NCBI GenBank assembly: GCA_028280575.1
Contig: JANQLN010000090.1
Coordinates: forward strand, 1 to 53,964
Source of the DNA: Clostridia bacterium
GTDB taxonomy: Bacteria; Bacillota; Clostridia; Acetivibrionales; STF1-152
DNA length: 53,964 nucleotides
Direction: 5' to 3'
A program made the position numbers and the translations under genes. The notes beneath the pieces were generated by a model. The model was not told where the DNA came from, did no database searches, and was given only the letters and a program-made list of their open reading frames with translations. Each line of letters starts with the position of its first letter. Within the stretch, counting starts at the first letter, position 1. Shown here one piece after another: positions 24,664 through 32,808 of this stretch.

Positions 24664-24704
24664 TATAACGGCTCCTCCAATTTTTTATCATGCTTTGCTA
24701 TTAT
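24664..24704. repeat. 41-bp direct repeat, copy 2 (metH 3' end)
   Basis: Covers the last codons and stop of metH (minus-strand AGCAAAGCATGA) and about 24 bases beyond. Six mismatches to copy 1. Confidence 0.75.
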
Positions 24705-27105
24705 ATTGGAACAGCTCCCTGGCTTTTTTTACCGCCTCATACGCGTCAGGGGCATATGCATCTGCTCCAATCTCATCGGCAAAAACTTTGTTTACAACCG
24801 CTCCGCCTACCATTATCCTGCAGTTAAGCCCCCTATCCCTGACCATTTTGATTACATTTGACATTTCTACCATAGTGGTTGTCATTAAAGCGGAAAGCCC
24901 TACAATCCCGGCACCTGTTTTTTCTGCTTCTTCAACTATTTTTTCAGCGGGGACATCCTTCCCCAGGTCATAAACATCAAAACCATAATTCTTAAGCATC
25001 AATGCCACTATATTTTTCCCTATATCATGTATATCACCTTTGACAGTTGCAATAACAACCTTCTTTTTTTCATCTGTTTCACTGCTTTCATTCTGTAATA
25101 TTGGCTCAAGAAACTCAAAACCCAGCTTCATTGCCCGGGCACTTCTTATTAACTGGGGAAGATAATATTTCTTTTTTTCATAATACTCACCGACCAAAGT
25201 AATTGCAGGAATCAAACATTTATCTACTATATTTTTTGCATCAATACCCTCTTTCAATACCTTTTTTATATAGGATAAAATTTCATCTGAATTTCCTTTC
25301 AAAACAGCATCCTTTACATGTTCCTCAGATGATTTTTCCTCCAATCCCTCATTGGATCCGGTTTTATCATTTGATACAAATGAGCCGATATATTGTTCAC
25401 TGCCCTCATCCCTGCCTGTAAGCACATCAGAAGCAAGCTTAACGCTCATAAGCATTTCTGAGGAGGGATTGGCTATAGCCATTGTCAGTCCCCTGTCAAT
25501 TGCCATTGCTAAAAATGCCGAATTAATCCATTTTCTTTCGGGCAAACCGAATGAAACATTGGAAAGTCCAATAACGGTGGCCATATTAAATTCCCTGCCG
25601 CACCATTCAATTACATCAAGGGTTTCCCTGGCTGCCCCCTGTCTTGACGATACTGTCATAACAAGACCGTCCGCTATGATATCCTCTTTCCCATACCCAT
25701 GTTTTCCAGCCATTTCAGTTATCCTTTTAATAATCTCAAGCCTTTGTTTTGCTTTTTGCGGTACTCCGCCGTCATCAAGAGGCAAAAGTATGAACATGGC
25801 TCCATACTTGGCAGCAACAGGCAGCAGCTTTTCAAGCTTTTCCCTTTCTCCTGATATGGAGTTTACGAGTGCGCGCCCCGGATAAATCCTCAAAGCTTTT
25901 TCAATCACCCCAGGGTTTGAAGAGTCAATACAAAGCGGAACATCAACCTCTGCAGCAAGCATTTTTACCACCTTTACCATGGTTTTTGCTTCATCTATGG
26001 AAGACATTCCAACATTGACATCAAGTATTTTGGCACCATTTTCCACCTGTTCAAAGGCATACTTGCGTACAACTGCCAAACTTCCTTTCCCCAGGTCATC
26101 CTGGAGCTTTCTTTTACCCGTAGGATTTATACGTTCGCCAATAATGGTCAATGGATTGTCAAGGTCTACAAACACAGTCTGCCTGGCGGAAGTCAGTGCT
26201 CCGGTTATCCGGGGCTTAAGCTCTGCCGGCTTTCTGCCGTCAAGTTCTCTTGCTATTCCTTTTATATATCCAGGTGTTGTTCCACAACAACCTCCTATCA
26301 TATTCACTCCAAGGTCGGCAAATGGACCTACATAACCTGAAAACTCATCCGAATCCATCCCAAATACTGTGTTTCCGTTGCAAAGAGAGGGAAATCCTGC
26401 ATTTGGCTTTACCATGACAGGTACCCTTGCATATGCTTTCATTTCACCGGCAATTTTAAGCATTTCCTTAGGTCCCGTAGAACAATTGCACCCTACCGCA
26501 TCTGCTCCCATAGCCTGAAGGGTAACAGCCGCAGTTACGGCACTTGTTCCCATTAGTGTTTTCCCGTCTTCATTGAAGGTCATACTTACGCAAACAGGAA
26601 GGGAGCAGCTCTCTTTTACAGCAAGAAGCGCCGCCCTTGCTTCCTGTATGTCTATCATTGTCTCTATCACAAAAAGGTCTACCCCTCCCTGCAAAAGACC
26701 CCTCACCTGCTCCTTGAAAACATTTACCGCATCTTCAAAAGGCAAATCTCCAAAAGGCTCAACAAACATTCCGGTGGTTGATATGTTTCCTGCAACAAAT
26801 TTTGTATCTCCTGCCGCTTCTTTTGATATTCCGGCAAGCTTTTTGTTCAGCTCAACCGTTCTTTCACCCAATCCGTACTCATCCAGCTTTACCCTGTTTC
26901 CGCCTAAAGTAAAGGTATAGATTATGTCCGAGCCTGCCTTAATGTATTCACCCTGGATTTGGGTTAATAACGAAGGATTGTCTGCGGCCCAGCTCTCAGG
27001 GCATACACCTGGCGGCATGCCGCATTTTTGCATCTGCGTGCCTGTTGCCCCGTCCAGGATTATTATCCTTTCATTTATCAAGCTTTTGAAGGTATGTCTA
27101 TCCAT
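24688..27105 (-). CDS. metH: Cobalamin-dependent methionine synthase, short form
   Basis: 805 residues in four modules: homocysteine-binding barrel (about 1-285, zinc ligands in VGCNCSTG and MIGGCCGTTPG), pterin/methyltetrahydrofolate-binding domain (about 310-570, DVNVGMSSIDEAKTM, NSISGE), B12-binding cap (about 600-680), and cobalamin-binding Rossmann domain with GDIHDIGKN (about 690-800). The C-terminal SAM-binding reactivation domain of the 1200-residue enzyme is missing; the adjacent upstream gene supplies it. It makes methionine from homocysteine and uses the cobalamin that the neighbouring operon imports and assembles. Its start overlaps the activation gene by eight bases. Confidence 0.96.
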   Translation of the reverse strand: MDRHTFKSLINERIIILDGATGTQMQKCGMPPGVCPESWAADNPSLLTQIQGEYIKAGSDIIYTFTLGGNRVKLDEYGLGERTVELNKKLAGISKEAAGDTKFVAGNISTTGMFVEPFGDLPFEDAVNVFKEQVRGLLQGGVDLFVIETMIDIQEARAALLAVKESCSLPVCVSMTFNEDGKTLMGTSAVTAAVTLQAMGADAVGCNCSTGPKEMLKIAGEMKAYARVPVMVKPNAGFPSLCNGNTVFGMDSDEFSGYVGPFADLGVNMIGGCCGTTPGYIKGIARELDGRKPAELKPRITGALTSARQTVFVDLDNPLTIIGERINPTGKRKLQDDLGKGSLAVVRKYAFEQVENGAKILDVNVGMSSIDEAKTMVKVVKMLAAEVDVPLCIDSSNPGVIEKALRIYPGRALVNSISGEREKLEKLLPVAAKYGAMFILLPLDDGGVPQKAKQRLEIIKRITEMAGKHGYGKEDIIADGLVMTVSSRQGAARETLDVIEWCGREFNMATVIGLSNVSFGLPERKWINSAFLAMAIDRGLTMAIANPSSEMLMSVKLASDVLTGRDEGSEQYIGSFVSNDKTGSNEGLEEKSSEEHVKDAVLKGNSDEILSYIKKVLKEGIDAKNIVDKCLIPAITLVGEYYEKKKYYLPQLIRSARAMKLGFEFLEPILQNESSETDEKKKVVIATVKGDIHDIGKNIVALMLKNYGFDVYDLGKDVPAEKIVEEAEKTGAGIVGLSALMTTTMVEMSNVIKMVRDRGLNCRIMVGGAVVNKVFADEIGADAYAPDAYEAVKKARELFQYNSKA

Positions 27106-27739
27106 TATTTACTGTCCTTTCTATACCTGTTATTGCAATTACTGATTTTTCCGGTATCAATATATATGCATCCGTTATTTCAATTCCAAGCTTTTCAAGC
27201 CCCATTATTTCATATACCAGCTTCTGGTTTGACAAGTCAAGGTCCCCGTATCCCGGGCTGTAGCGCCGCCTGGTTAATATTCCATCCTCTTTTTTAAGGC
27301 GGATATTAACGTATTCCATAATCCAATCAAGGGCGTCGTCTGCTATCTGGGATGCAGCAGCATCTAAAGAAGCTGCCAGAGCTCCGTCTCCATTCCTGAT
27401 TTCCTTGGAAATTCTATCTGTTATACTTTTCCCTGCGGTTGCCGCAATTAAAAGAATTTCATCACTTTTTTCAAGAAACAGGGCCAAATCAGCACTCCGA
27501 AATGTATAACCGCCTTCCGCTTTTATAAAGCTATTACCTTTTTCAATTATATCAAGCCTTATCAAAGCACCCTTTAAGGTACATAGCATTTTAGCAGTTG
27601 CTATTACATTGTCTAAAAATCCTTGTTCATCTGTGTCAAATTCCGTAAAACCCTTCCTGTGCCCCAGTCTTGCCTTAATATTACACTCATCTGTTTTCAC
27701 AGGGATTGAATTAAACCGTATTACAGATCCCTTTTTCAT
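27098..27739 (-). CDS. Methionine synthase activation protein (detached MetH reactivation domain)
   Basis: 213 residues from ATG 27739 (AAAAGG eight bases upstream; ATG 27742 and GTG 27748 also possible). It shows the clostridial activation-domain pattern: LAASLDAAASQIADDALDWI, then RRYSPGYGDLDLSNQKLVYE, the equivalent of the SAM-binding loop in MetH, and ends DAYILIPEKSVIAITGI. It supports reductive methylation of oxidised cob(II)alamin on MetH. It is first in the operon and overlaps metH by eight bases, fitting a 1:1 partner. Confidence 0.88.
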   Translation of the reverse strand: MKKGSVIRFNSIPVKTDECNIKARLGHRKGFTEFDTDEQGFLDNVIATAKMLCTLKGALIRLDIIEKGNSFIKAEGGYTFRSADLALFLEKSDEILLIAATAGKSITDRISKEIRNGDGALAASLDAAASQIADDALDWIMEYVNIRLKKEDGILTRRRYSPGYGDLDLSNQKLVYEIMGLEKLGIEITDAYILIPEKSVIAITGIERTVNNG

Positions 27740-27772
27740 CATATGCACCTTTTATTCATCTTTTTACAATTA

Positions 27773-27800
27773 ATTATACATTAATTTCATTTAATTTCAA
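27773..27800 (-). promoter_or_regulatory. Promoter of the methionine synthase operon
   Basis: Minus strand TTGAAA (27800-27795), 16-bp spacer, TATAAT (27778-27773). About 35 bp before the activation gene; no riboswitch is seen in the short leader. Confidence 0.65.
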
Positions 27801-27874
27801 GTATTTTCTTTTTTGAGTTTTCACAGAAATGAAACGTGTATTTCTTTGGAGCTTTTATACCCTGTTTTCATAAG

Positions 27875-28555
27875 CTATTCAATACTCATTTTTTTTTGAT
27901 TTTCATACAGCCAGTGTCTATGCTTTTCATAATCCGGCATTAATGCCCTTACCCTGCTCCAGTATTGTTTTGAATGGTTAGGAATCTCCACATGAATAAG
28001 CTCATGTACTACTACATAATCAATTACGGCAGCAGGAGCCATATATAACCTCCAGGAAAAATTCAAATTCCCTTTTGAGCTGCACGAGCCCCACCTTTTT
28101 TTTGCATTTGATATTTTTACGGTATTGTACTTTATGCCAAGCAATCCTGAAAATCTCTTTACCCTCCTGCAGATAAACTCTTTTGCCTGTTTTTTATACC
28201 AGGCAAGCATATTTTTATCTGCTTTACTCAAATAACCTTCAGGAAGCAGAATCTGTTTGCCGTCAATCGTTATATCTTTTACAGGAGCGGAAACAATTTT
28301 CAAGCCATAGCTTTCTCCCAGGATTAAAAATTTTTCTCCATTGACATACTTTTTGGGTTCATAGCTATTGCTGCGCCTTTTTATCATTTCCTGCTTTTTT
28401 ATAATCCAGTTTCTTTTTTCATTAACGACTTTTTCGATATATTTATTTGAGGTATTAACAGGTGAGCGTACAATCAGTTTACCTTCGTCAGTCAAAATCA
28501 AGGCAATAGATTTTCTTTTTGTCCGTATGACCCTGTCAATTTTAATATCTGCCAT
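27875..28555 (-). CDS. YgjP-like (DUF45/M48-type) metal-dependent protease
   Basis: 226 residues from ATG 28555, with AAAGGGG eight bases upstream. The frame stays open for another 63 codons 5', but that stretch is a mutS2 remnant (listed separately). The family pattern is clear: RTKRKSIALILTDEGKLIVRSP at the N-terminus, KISNAKKRWGSCSSKGNLNF in the middle and the zinc motif VVHELIHVEIPNHSKQYW. It is a soluble SprT/WLM-like putative peptidase; substrate unknown. Whether translation can start upstream and attach a MutS2-derived tail cannot be excluded. Confidence 0.88.
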   Translation of the reverse strand: MADIKIDRVIRTKRKSIALILTDEGKLIVRSPVNTSNKYIEKVVNEKRNWIIKKQEMIKRRSNSYEPKKYVNGEKFLILGESYGLKIVSAPVKDITIDGKQILLPEGYLSKADKNMLAWYKKQAKEFICRRVKRFSGLLGIKYNTVKISNAKKRWGSCSSKGNLNFSWRLYMAPAAVIDYVVVHELIHVEIPNHSKQYWSRVRALMPDYEKHRHWLYENQKKMSIE

Positions 28556-28744
28556 CCCCTTTTCCCCTTTCACACCATCTTTTTCTCCAATTTCCATACT
28601 CAAATCAGGATTATGCCTTTTTTCCATTATACGTCTTGCTTTGCCGGCTGCCAGCCTTGCAGGGACCCCATTCACAGATATGCTCAGGCCCTGGCTTCTG
28701 CAAATAGAAAGTCTTTTTTTTGACTCGGACGGTTCTTTTAACAC
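28556..28744 (-). pseudogene. Internally deleted remnant of a mutS2 copy
   Basis: In one frame the stretch encodes three pieces of the intact MutS2-like protein joined together: EPSESKK (intact EPSAVKK), LSISVNGVPARLAAGK (intact LSISMNAVPARLTTGK) and ARRIMEKRHNPDLSMEIGEK (intact ARREMEKRHNPDLSIEIGEK). At DNA level 28581-28644 matches 29832-29895 at 61 of 64 bases, and 28645-28714 matches the region near 30915-30990. The first junction falls on a shared CTTTGC, so deletion by short homology is likely. It abuts the metalloprotease start in frame. Confidence 0.85.
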
Positions 28745-28955
28745 ACAGGCAAATTTACTCGTAACTGTTTACTATTTTTTTCATAATACTAAAAAGAATG
28801 AACAAGAAAAACTGAGAAAATAAAAGATAGATAGAGTTTTTATTTTGAACACATTCTCCGACAGCCTCAAAAGTGAGTATGAATTTCACAAAAAGTGGCA
28901 CAAAACCCTCTTTATGAGCCAGGTGTTTGACTTGTTCCATGCCTTATATCTTATA

Positions 28956-29354
28956 CTATGGCTCAATTCTCTTTACATTGAATTTGTCAAAATCCTTATC
29001 AAAGCTGTAAAGCGAAGTCTCTGGTTTTTCCTCAATACAAGCTATCAGGTAGCTGTCCATGATTTCAATATTGCTATTATTAAATATTTCCAATGTTCTT
29101 AAGTATATTTGCTTTTTTTCCATATATACCCCCTGCAAATTAACTATTGCATCCAATAAGTAATATATTTTTTCCCTGTCCAGTTTATAAAAGCTTTTTA
29201 ATACAAATATGCATTGAAAAAAAACAAGTGGTTTGATTTCTACTTTTTCCAATCCATCTTCCAGTCTTGAAAATAGTTTATACACTCCTTCAAATTTTGA
29301 AGTTTTATCAGCAGTTAAAAAACGTATTATAACATTTGTATCAATTAGATTCAT
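28956..29354 (-). CDS. PIN-domain toxin, VapC-like
   Basis: 132 residues from the ATG at 29354 that begins MNLIDTNVIIRFLTAD; it overlaps the antitoxin's 3' end by 14 bases, typical of coupled toxin-antitoxin pairs. PIN acidic residues are seen in LIDTNVI, IEIMDSYLIA and SFDKDFDKF; the usual fourth, mid-protein acidic residue is less clear. VapC toxins are Mg-dependent RNases that cut tRNA or rRNA. It lies between the intact MutS2-like gene and its decayed copy. Confidence 0.85.
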   Translation of the reverse strand: MNLIDTNVIIRFLTADKTSKFEGVYKLFSRLEDGLEKVEIKPLVFFQCIFVLKSFYKLDREKIYYLLDAIVNLQGVYMEKKQIYLRTLEIFNNSNIEIMDSYLIACIEEKPETSLYSFDKDFDKFNVKRIEP

Positions 29355-29610
29355 CTTGTTTCCATCCATTAACAAATTCCTCTTCAGTAACTTTTGTTAT
29401 TTCATTTTCAGATATTTGAGGGCAGTCAAACTCTTTCTCATTCAAAATTCCGAAAAGTTCATCAGTTACCTTTGACTTTTTTGTGGGAATTAATCTTATA
29501 TTATCATCCTCAACTACAACATCAACATAGTCTCCAATATTTAGATTATATTTTTTTCGTATGCTGGCAGGTATAACTACCTGACCTTTGTTATATATTT
29601 TCATTTTCAT
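29341..29610 (-). CDS. AbrB/MazE-type antitoxin, VapB-like
   Basis: 89 residues. The N-terminal SpoVT-AbrB swapped-hairpin domain reads KIYNKGQVVIPASIRKKYNLNIGDYVDV; the acidic tail (LNEKEFDCPQISENEITKVTEEEF) would wrap the toxin. It binds its own promoter: a perfect 13-bp inverted repeat overlaps the -10 box. It is translated ahead of the PIN toxin with overlapping ends. Confidence 0.88.
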   Translation of the reverse strand: MKMKIYNKGQVVIPASIRKKYNLNIGDYVDVVVEDDNIRLIPTKKSKVTDELFGILNEKEFDCPQISENEITKVTEEEFVNGWKQDESN

Positions 29611-29635
29611 TAACTCTGTTCCATTCCTTTCAAAT

Positions 29636-29667
29636 ACATGTGTTATACCCTATAGTATAACACATGT
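29636..29667. promoter_or_regulatory. Operator of the VapBC-like operon
   Basis: ACATGTGTTATAC (29636-29648) and its exact complement (29655-29667) are separated by six bases. The palindrome covers the -10 region of the promoter, as expected for autorepression by the antitoxin. Confidence 0.8.
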
Positions 29668-29682
29668 AAAAACAGTTTTCAA
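29654..29682 (-). promoter_or_regulatory. Promoter of the VapBC-like operon
   Basis: Minus strand TTGAAA (29682-29677), 17-bp spacer, TATACT (29659-29654); near-consensus sigma-A. Confidence 0.75.
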
Positions 29683-29812
29683 CAGAATATACTAAAAAGC
29701 AAAGCTAAAAGCATGAAAATTTTTGTACTGCATTTTTCAATAGTCTTTTTTTTTTCAAATATCCCAAAAGTATTGGTGTCAAAAGCATGGGATTATATAC
29801 AACTTTTTATTA

Positions 29813-31795
29813 TTATCCGTCCACATCATATTTTTCTCCAATTTCTATACTCAAATCAGGATTATGCCTTTTTTCCATTTCACGTCTTGCTTTGCGGTTT
29901 TGCACCGAATCAAAAACAATGGAAAAATCATAATTTTCAGGGTAAAGCTCACTTGCAGGAATACGAAGCTTTATCCTTTTATGGTTTACAAGCACCTCTT
30001 TACCCTTGATCTGTACACCAAATTCACCTTTACCATTGGCTTTTTTGCAAACTATACCCGTAAGTTTTTGCGGATATACAATAACACTGTCTCCAATGCT
30101 GAACTTATCAACCTTGGGGCTCATCTTAAAATTCTTCATCTTCTTTTCCTGTATACATATATCTTTTGTCTTTTCTTCCTTTTGAATATGAGGAATTTTA
30201 TTGAAATCTGATGCATTGTAATGTGCAGCCGGCAGGTTTTCCCCGTCCCCATTCCCACTATAAGCTACCGTATATGCCCTGTCTATCATTTTTTGAGGTA
30301 ATCCTAAACGCTTTGCAATATAAAGGGCGCAGCTCTGACCGGCTTCTCCGATTTCAAGTTTGTACAATGGGACAAGATTTTGCCTGTCAAAAGCCATCCT
30401 GGCATTTATCAATCCGTCCGACCGCCTGGCAAATTCCTTTATTTCAGGATAATGTGTTGTTGCAACAAAAAGGCAATCCTTTTTTAACATCTCCTCAAGT
30501 ATTGCAGTTGCAATCCCCATACCTTCGACAGGGTCTGTGCCTGAACCCAGCTCGTCCAGCAATACAAGGGACTGTCCATTGGAAATATTCAAAATTTGTA
30601 TAATATTCGCCATATGTGACGAAAATGTAGACAGATTTTCTGTTATGCTCTGCCCGTCTCCAATATCGCATAAAACCATGTTATGCATGCAGAAGAGGGC
30701 CTCTTCGGCAGGCACATGCAGTCCGCTCTGCGCCATAATTGAAAACAGTCCCACCGTTTTTAATGCAACAGTCTTGCCGCCCGTATTGGGTCCTGTAATA
30801 ATGATTCCCCTTGCCGGGCCTCCATTCGTTATTCCTGTTCCAATATGAAAATCAACCGGAACAACTTCATCTGCTTTGATAAGCGGATGCCTGCCGGATT
30901 TTATAAAAATTCCTTTGCCGGTTGTCAGCCTTGCAGGGACCGCATTCATGGATATGCTCAGCCTGGCTTTTGCAAATAGAAAGTCTAGTGTTTCCATAGC
31001 TTCAATATTAACTCTAACAAGGGGCAGGTAATCTTCCACAAGGGCAGTAAGGGTATATAGTATTTTTCTAACCTCATTTTCTTCATCAATGTGTAATATT
31101 GAAAGCTCCTCCTGCATTTTTTTGACAGCGGACGGTTCAATAAAATACGTGCCCCCACTCCTTGATGTATCTACTATTGTCCCATTTATACAATTCTTAT
31201 ACTCCCTCTTTACGGGTAAAGCAAAATGGCCGTTGCGGTTTACAATCAAACTTTCACTAAAATATTTGCCGTTATTTCTTAAAATTGAATCAAGCTTTGC
31301 TTTTACCCGGTCACTTGTACGTACAATCTTCTTGCGAATATTTGCAAGGGCGGCAGATGCTTTTTCATCAACCATATTACCTTTAATAGAGCGTTCGATT
31401 TCATCTTTCAACTCCGACAGGTCATTTATGGAATTCCCATACAAAGCAACATGGGTGTATGTGCTTTCAGCCTTTTTCAAATATATTTTCATCCTATTGC
31501 AGGCAGTTATAAACAGGCTCACACAATTAAGCTGTTCCGGCAGCAGCATTGCATCTTTGCCAAGCAAAGCCAGAACTTTTTCAAGCTCCGCCATTGAAGC
31601 AAGAGGCGGCGTACCCGAAAAAACAATGATCTTTTTTGCCTGGGTTGTTTCATGGGTACACCTTTCTACTTCTGATTTTTCCATATAGGGCTCAAGCCTT
31701 TTTATTTTTTCCTTTGCCCTGTCCGACAAGGCATATTCAGACAGCATATCCAGTATCTTATCAAATTCAAGCGCTTTAAATGTTTTTTGTTTCAT
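29813..31795 (-). CDS. MutS2-like ATPase without Smr domain
   Basis: 660 residues; MutS2 is usually about 780-800. The N-terminal half has clamp and lever segments (RKKIVRTSDRVKAKLDSILR, HFALPVKREYKN). The ATPase has Walker A ITGPNTGGKTVALKT near residue 335, IGDGQSITENLSTFSSHM, Walker B LVLLDELGSGTDPVEG, and VATTHYPEIKEFA. After a KOW/SH3-like stretch (SIGDSVIVYPQKLTGIV) it stops at about the point where the Smr nuclease domain should begin. MutS2 acts on recombination intermediates and collided ribosomes; without Smr its nuclease function is presumably absent. A scarred copy of parts of this gene lies about 1 kb downstream. Confidence 0.9.
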   Translation of the reverse strand: MKQKTFKALEFDKILDMLSEYALSDRAKEKIKRLEPYMEKSEVERCTHETTQAKKIIVFSGTPPLASMAELEKVLALLGKDAMLLPEQLNCVSLFITACNRMKIYLKKAESTYTHVALYGNSINDLSELKDEIERSIKGNMVDEKASAALANIRKKIVRTSDRVKAKLDSILRNNGKYFSESLIVNRNGHFALPVKREYKNCINGTIVDTSRSGGTYFIEPSAVKKMQEELSILHIDEENEVRKILYTLTALVEDYLPLVRVNIEAMETLDFLFAKARLSISMNAVPARLTTGKGIFIKSGRHPLIKADEVVPVDFHIGTGITNGGPARGIIITGPNTGGKTVALKTVGLFSIMAQSGLHVPAEEALFCMHNMVLCDIGDGQSITENLSTFSSHMANIIQILNISNGQSLVLLDELGSGTDPVEGMGIATAILEEMLKKDCLFVATTHYPEIKEFARRSDGLINARMAFDRQNLVPLYKLEIGEAGQSCALYIAKRLGLPQKMIDRAYTVAYSGNGDGENLPAAHYNASDFNKIPHIQKEEKTKDICIQEKKMKNFKMSPKVDKFSIGDSVIVYPQKLTGIVCKKANGKGEFGVQIKGKEVLVNHKRIKLRIPASELYPENYDFSIVFDSVQNRKARREMEKRHNPDLSIEIGEKYDVDG

Positions 31796-32263
31796 ATCCC
31801 AATCCCTCCATAAAAAATACCCGCCAAAGACATACCACCTTAAGTGTGAATGCTCCCTGCGGGCATAAATTTTGGAAAACCATAAGGAAGTTGCATATAA
31901 AAAGCACAGCTATCATACCCGCTGCACTTCATATTTATCTCACAACATATATTTGTTATTATTCCAACATAGTTTTTAAGAAGCAGTCTTAAGGTATTGT
32001 CATCGGAAAGGCACAACTAATGCTTCAATGCAAACTGACTTTAAATACCGGGCTTCAGCATTAAAAATAAAAGCTTTCGCCTTGGTACTAAAAGCAGGAT
32101 AAATAATTCCACATAAAAAATGTGCCTCATACAACTATATTCGGTTGCAAACCTTCACTACAAACAATACCGACACTAAAACAATCCCTTCCTTCTTAAA
32201 AATAGCATGTAATTATACTAACATGATTGCATCAAATAGTCAAAATAAATTGACCAAAAGGTA

Positions 32264-32292
32264 TTGCAGCTATTCTTTTTTTATGGTAGTAT
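32264..32292 (+). promoter_or_regulatory. Promoter of pheB-hom
   Basis: TTGCAG (32264-32269), 17-bp spacer, TAGTAT (32287-32292). It lies in the 31796-32308 gap between divergent genes, where nothing else definite was seen (no T-box core). Confidence 0.5.
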
Positions 32293-32332
32293 TACATAGT
32301 AAAAACACATGTATTTGATAGGAGGACAAGTG

Positions 32333-32779
32333 ATGGATCAAAAAGCTATGTACTATCTTGTTGATGTATCGGTACTGCCTGAAGTATTTACAAAGGTTAT
32401 GGAAGTTAAGCATTTGCTTAGCAGCGACGTGAATCTGGCTGTAAACGAAGCGGTTAAAAAAGTGGGAGTAAGCAGAAGTGCTTTTTACAAGTACAAAGAC
32501 TATGTTTTTCCATTTTATGAAACCTCACGTGGTAGGACAATTACACTGTTTTTTGTGCTTGAGGATTTTTCCGGCATACTGTCAAGAATTATAGACAGGA
32601 TAGCAGAAGCAAAAGCAAATATACTGACAATAAATCAGAATATACCAATAAACGGGCTTGCCGACGTCTCCATTTCCATAGATACGCAGAATATGGACAG
32701 CGGTATAAAAGACATGATGGATGAAATATCCAACATTGAGGGAGTAAGGAGACAGGAAATACTTGCTAGGGAAAAGTAA
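32333..32779 (+). CDS. pheB: ACT-domain protein, PheB family
   Basis: 148 residues from ATG 32333 behind GGAGG (spacing seven); an earlier ATG at 32309 precedes the ribosome site. An N-terminal HTH-like segment (LAVNEAVKKVGVSRSAFYKYKDYVFPF) is followed by a C-terminal ACT domain (TITLFFVLEDFSGILSRIID...ANILTINQN). PheB-family proteins are small amino-acid-binding regulators often paired with hom; their exact role is unsettled. It is cotranscribed with hom, 29 bp downstream. Confidence 0.9.
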   Translation: MDQKAMYYLVDVSVLPEVFTKVMEVKHLLSSDVNLAVNEAVKKVGVSRSAFYKYKDYVFPFYETSRGRTITLFFVLEDFSGILSRIIDRIAEAKANILTINQNIPINGLADVSISIDTQNMDSGIKDMMDEISNIEGVRRQEILAREK

Positions 32780-32808
32780 ATCTTCGAAAATAGCTGGAGG
32801 ATGGTCAA

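Noticed and set aside
31796-32308. T-box or other riboswitch before pheB-hom
   Set aside because: No T-box sequence or recognised aptamer core was found in the 500-bp gap; only a likely promoter near its 3' end.
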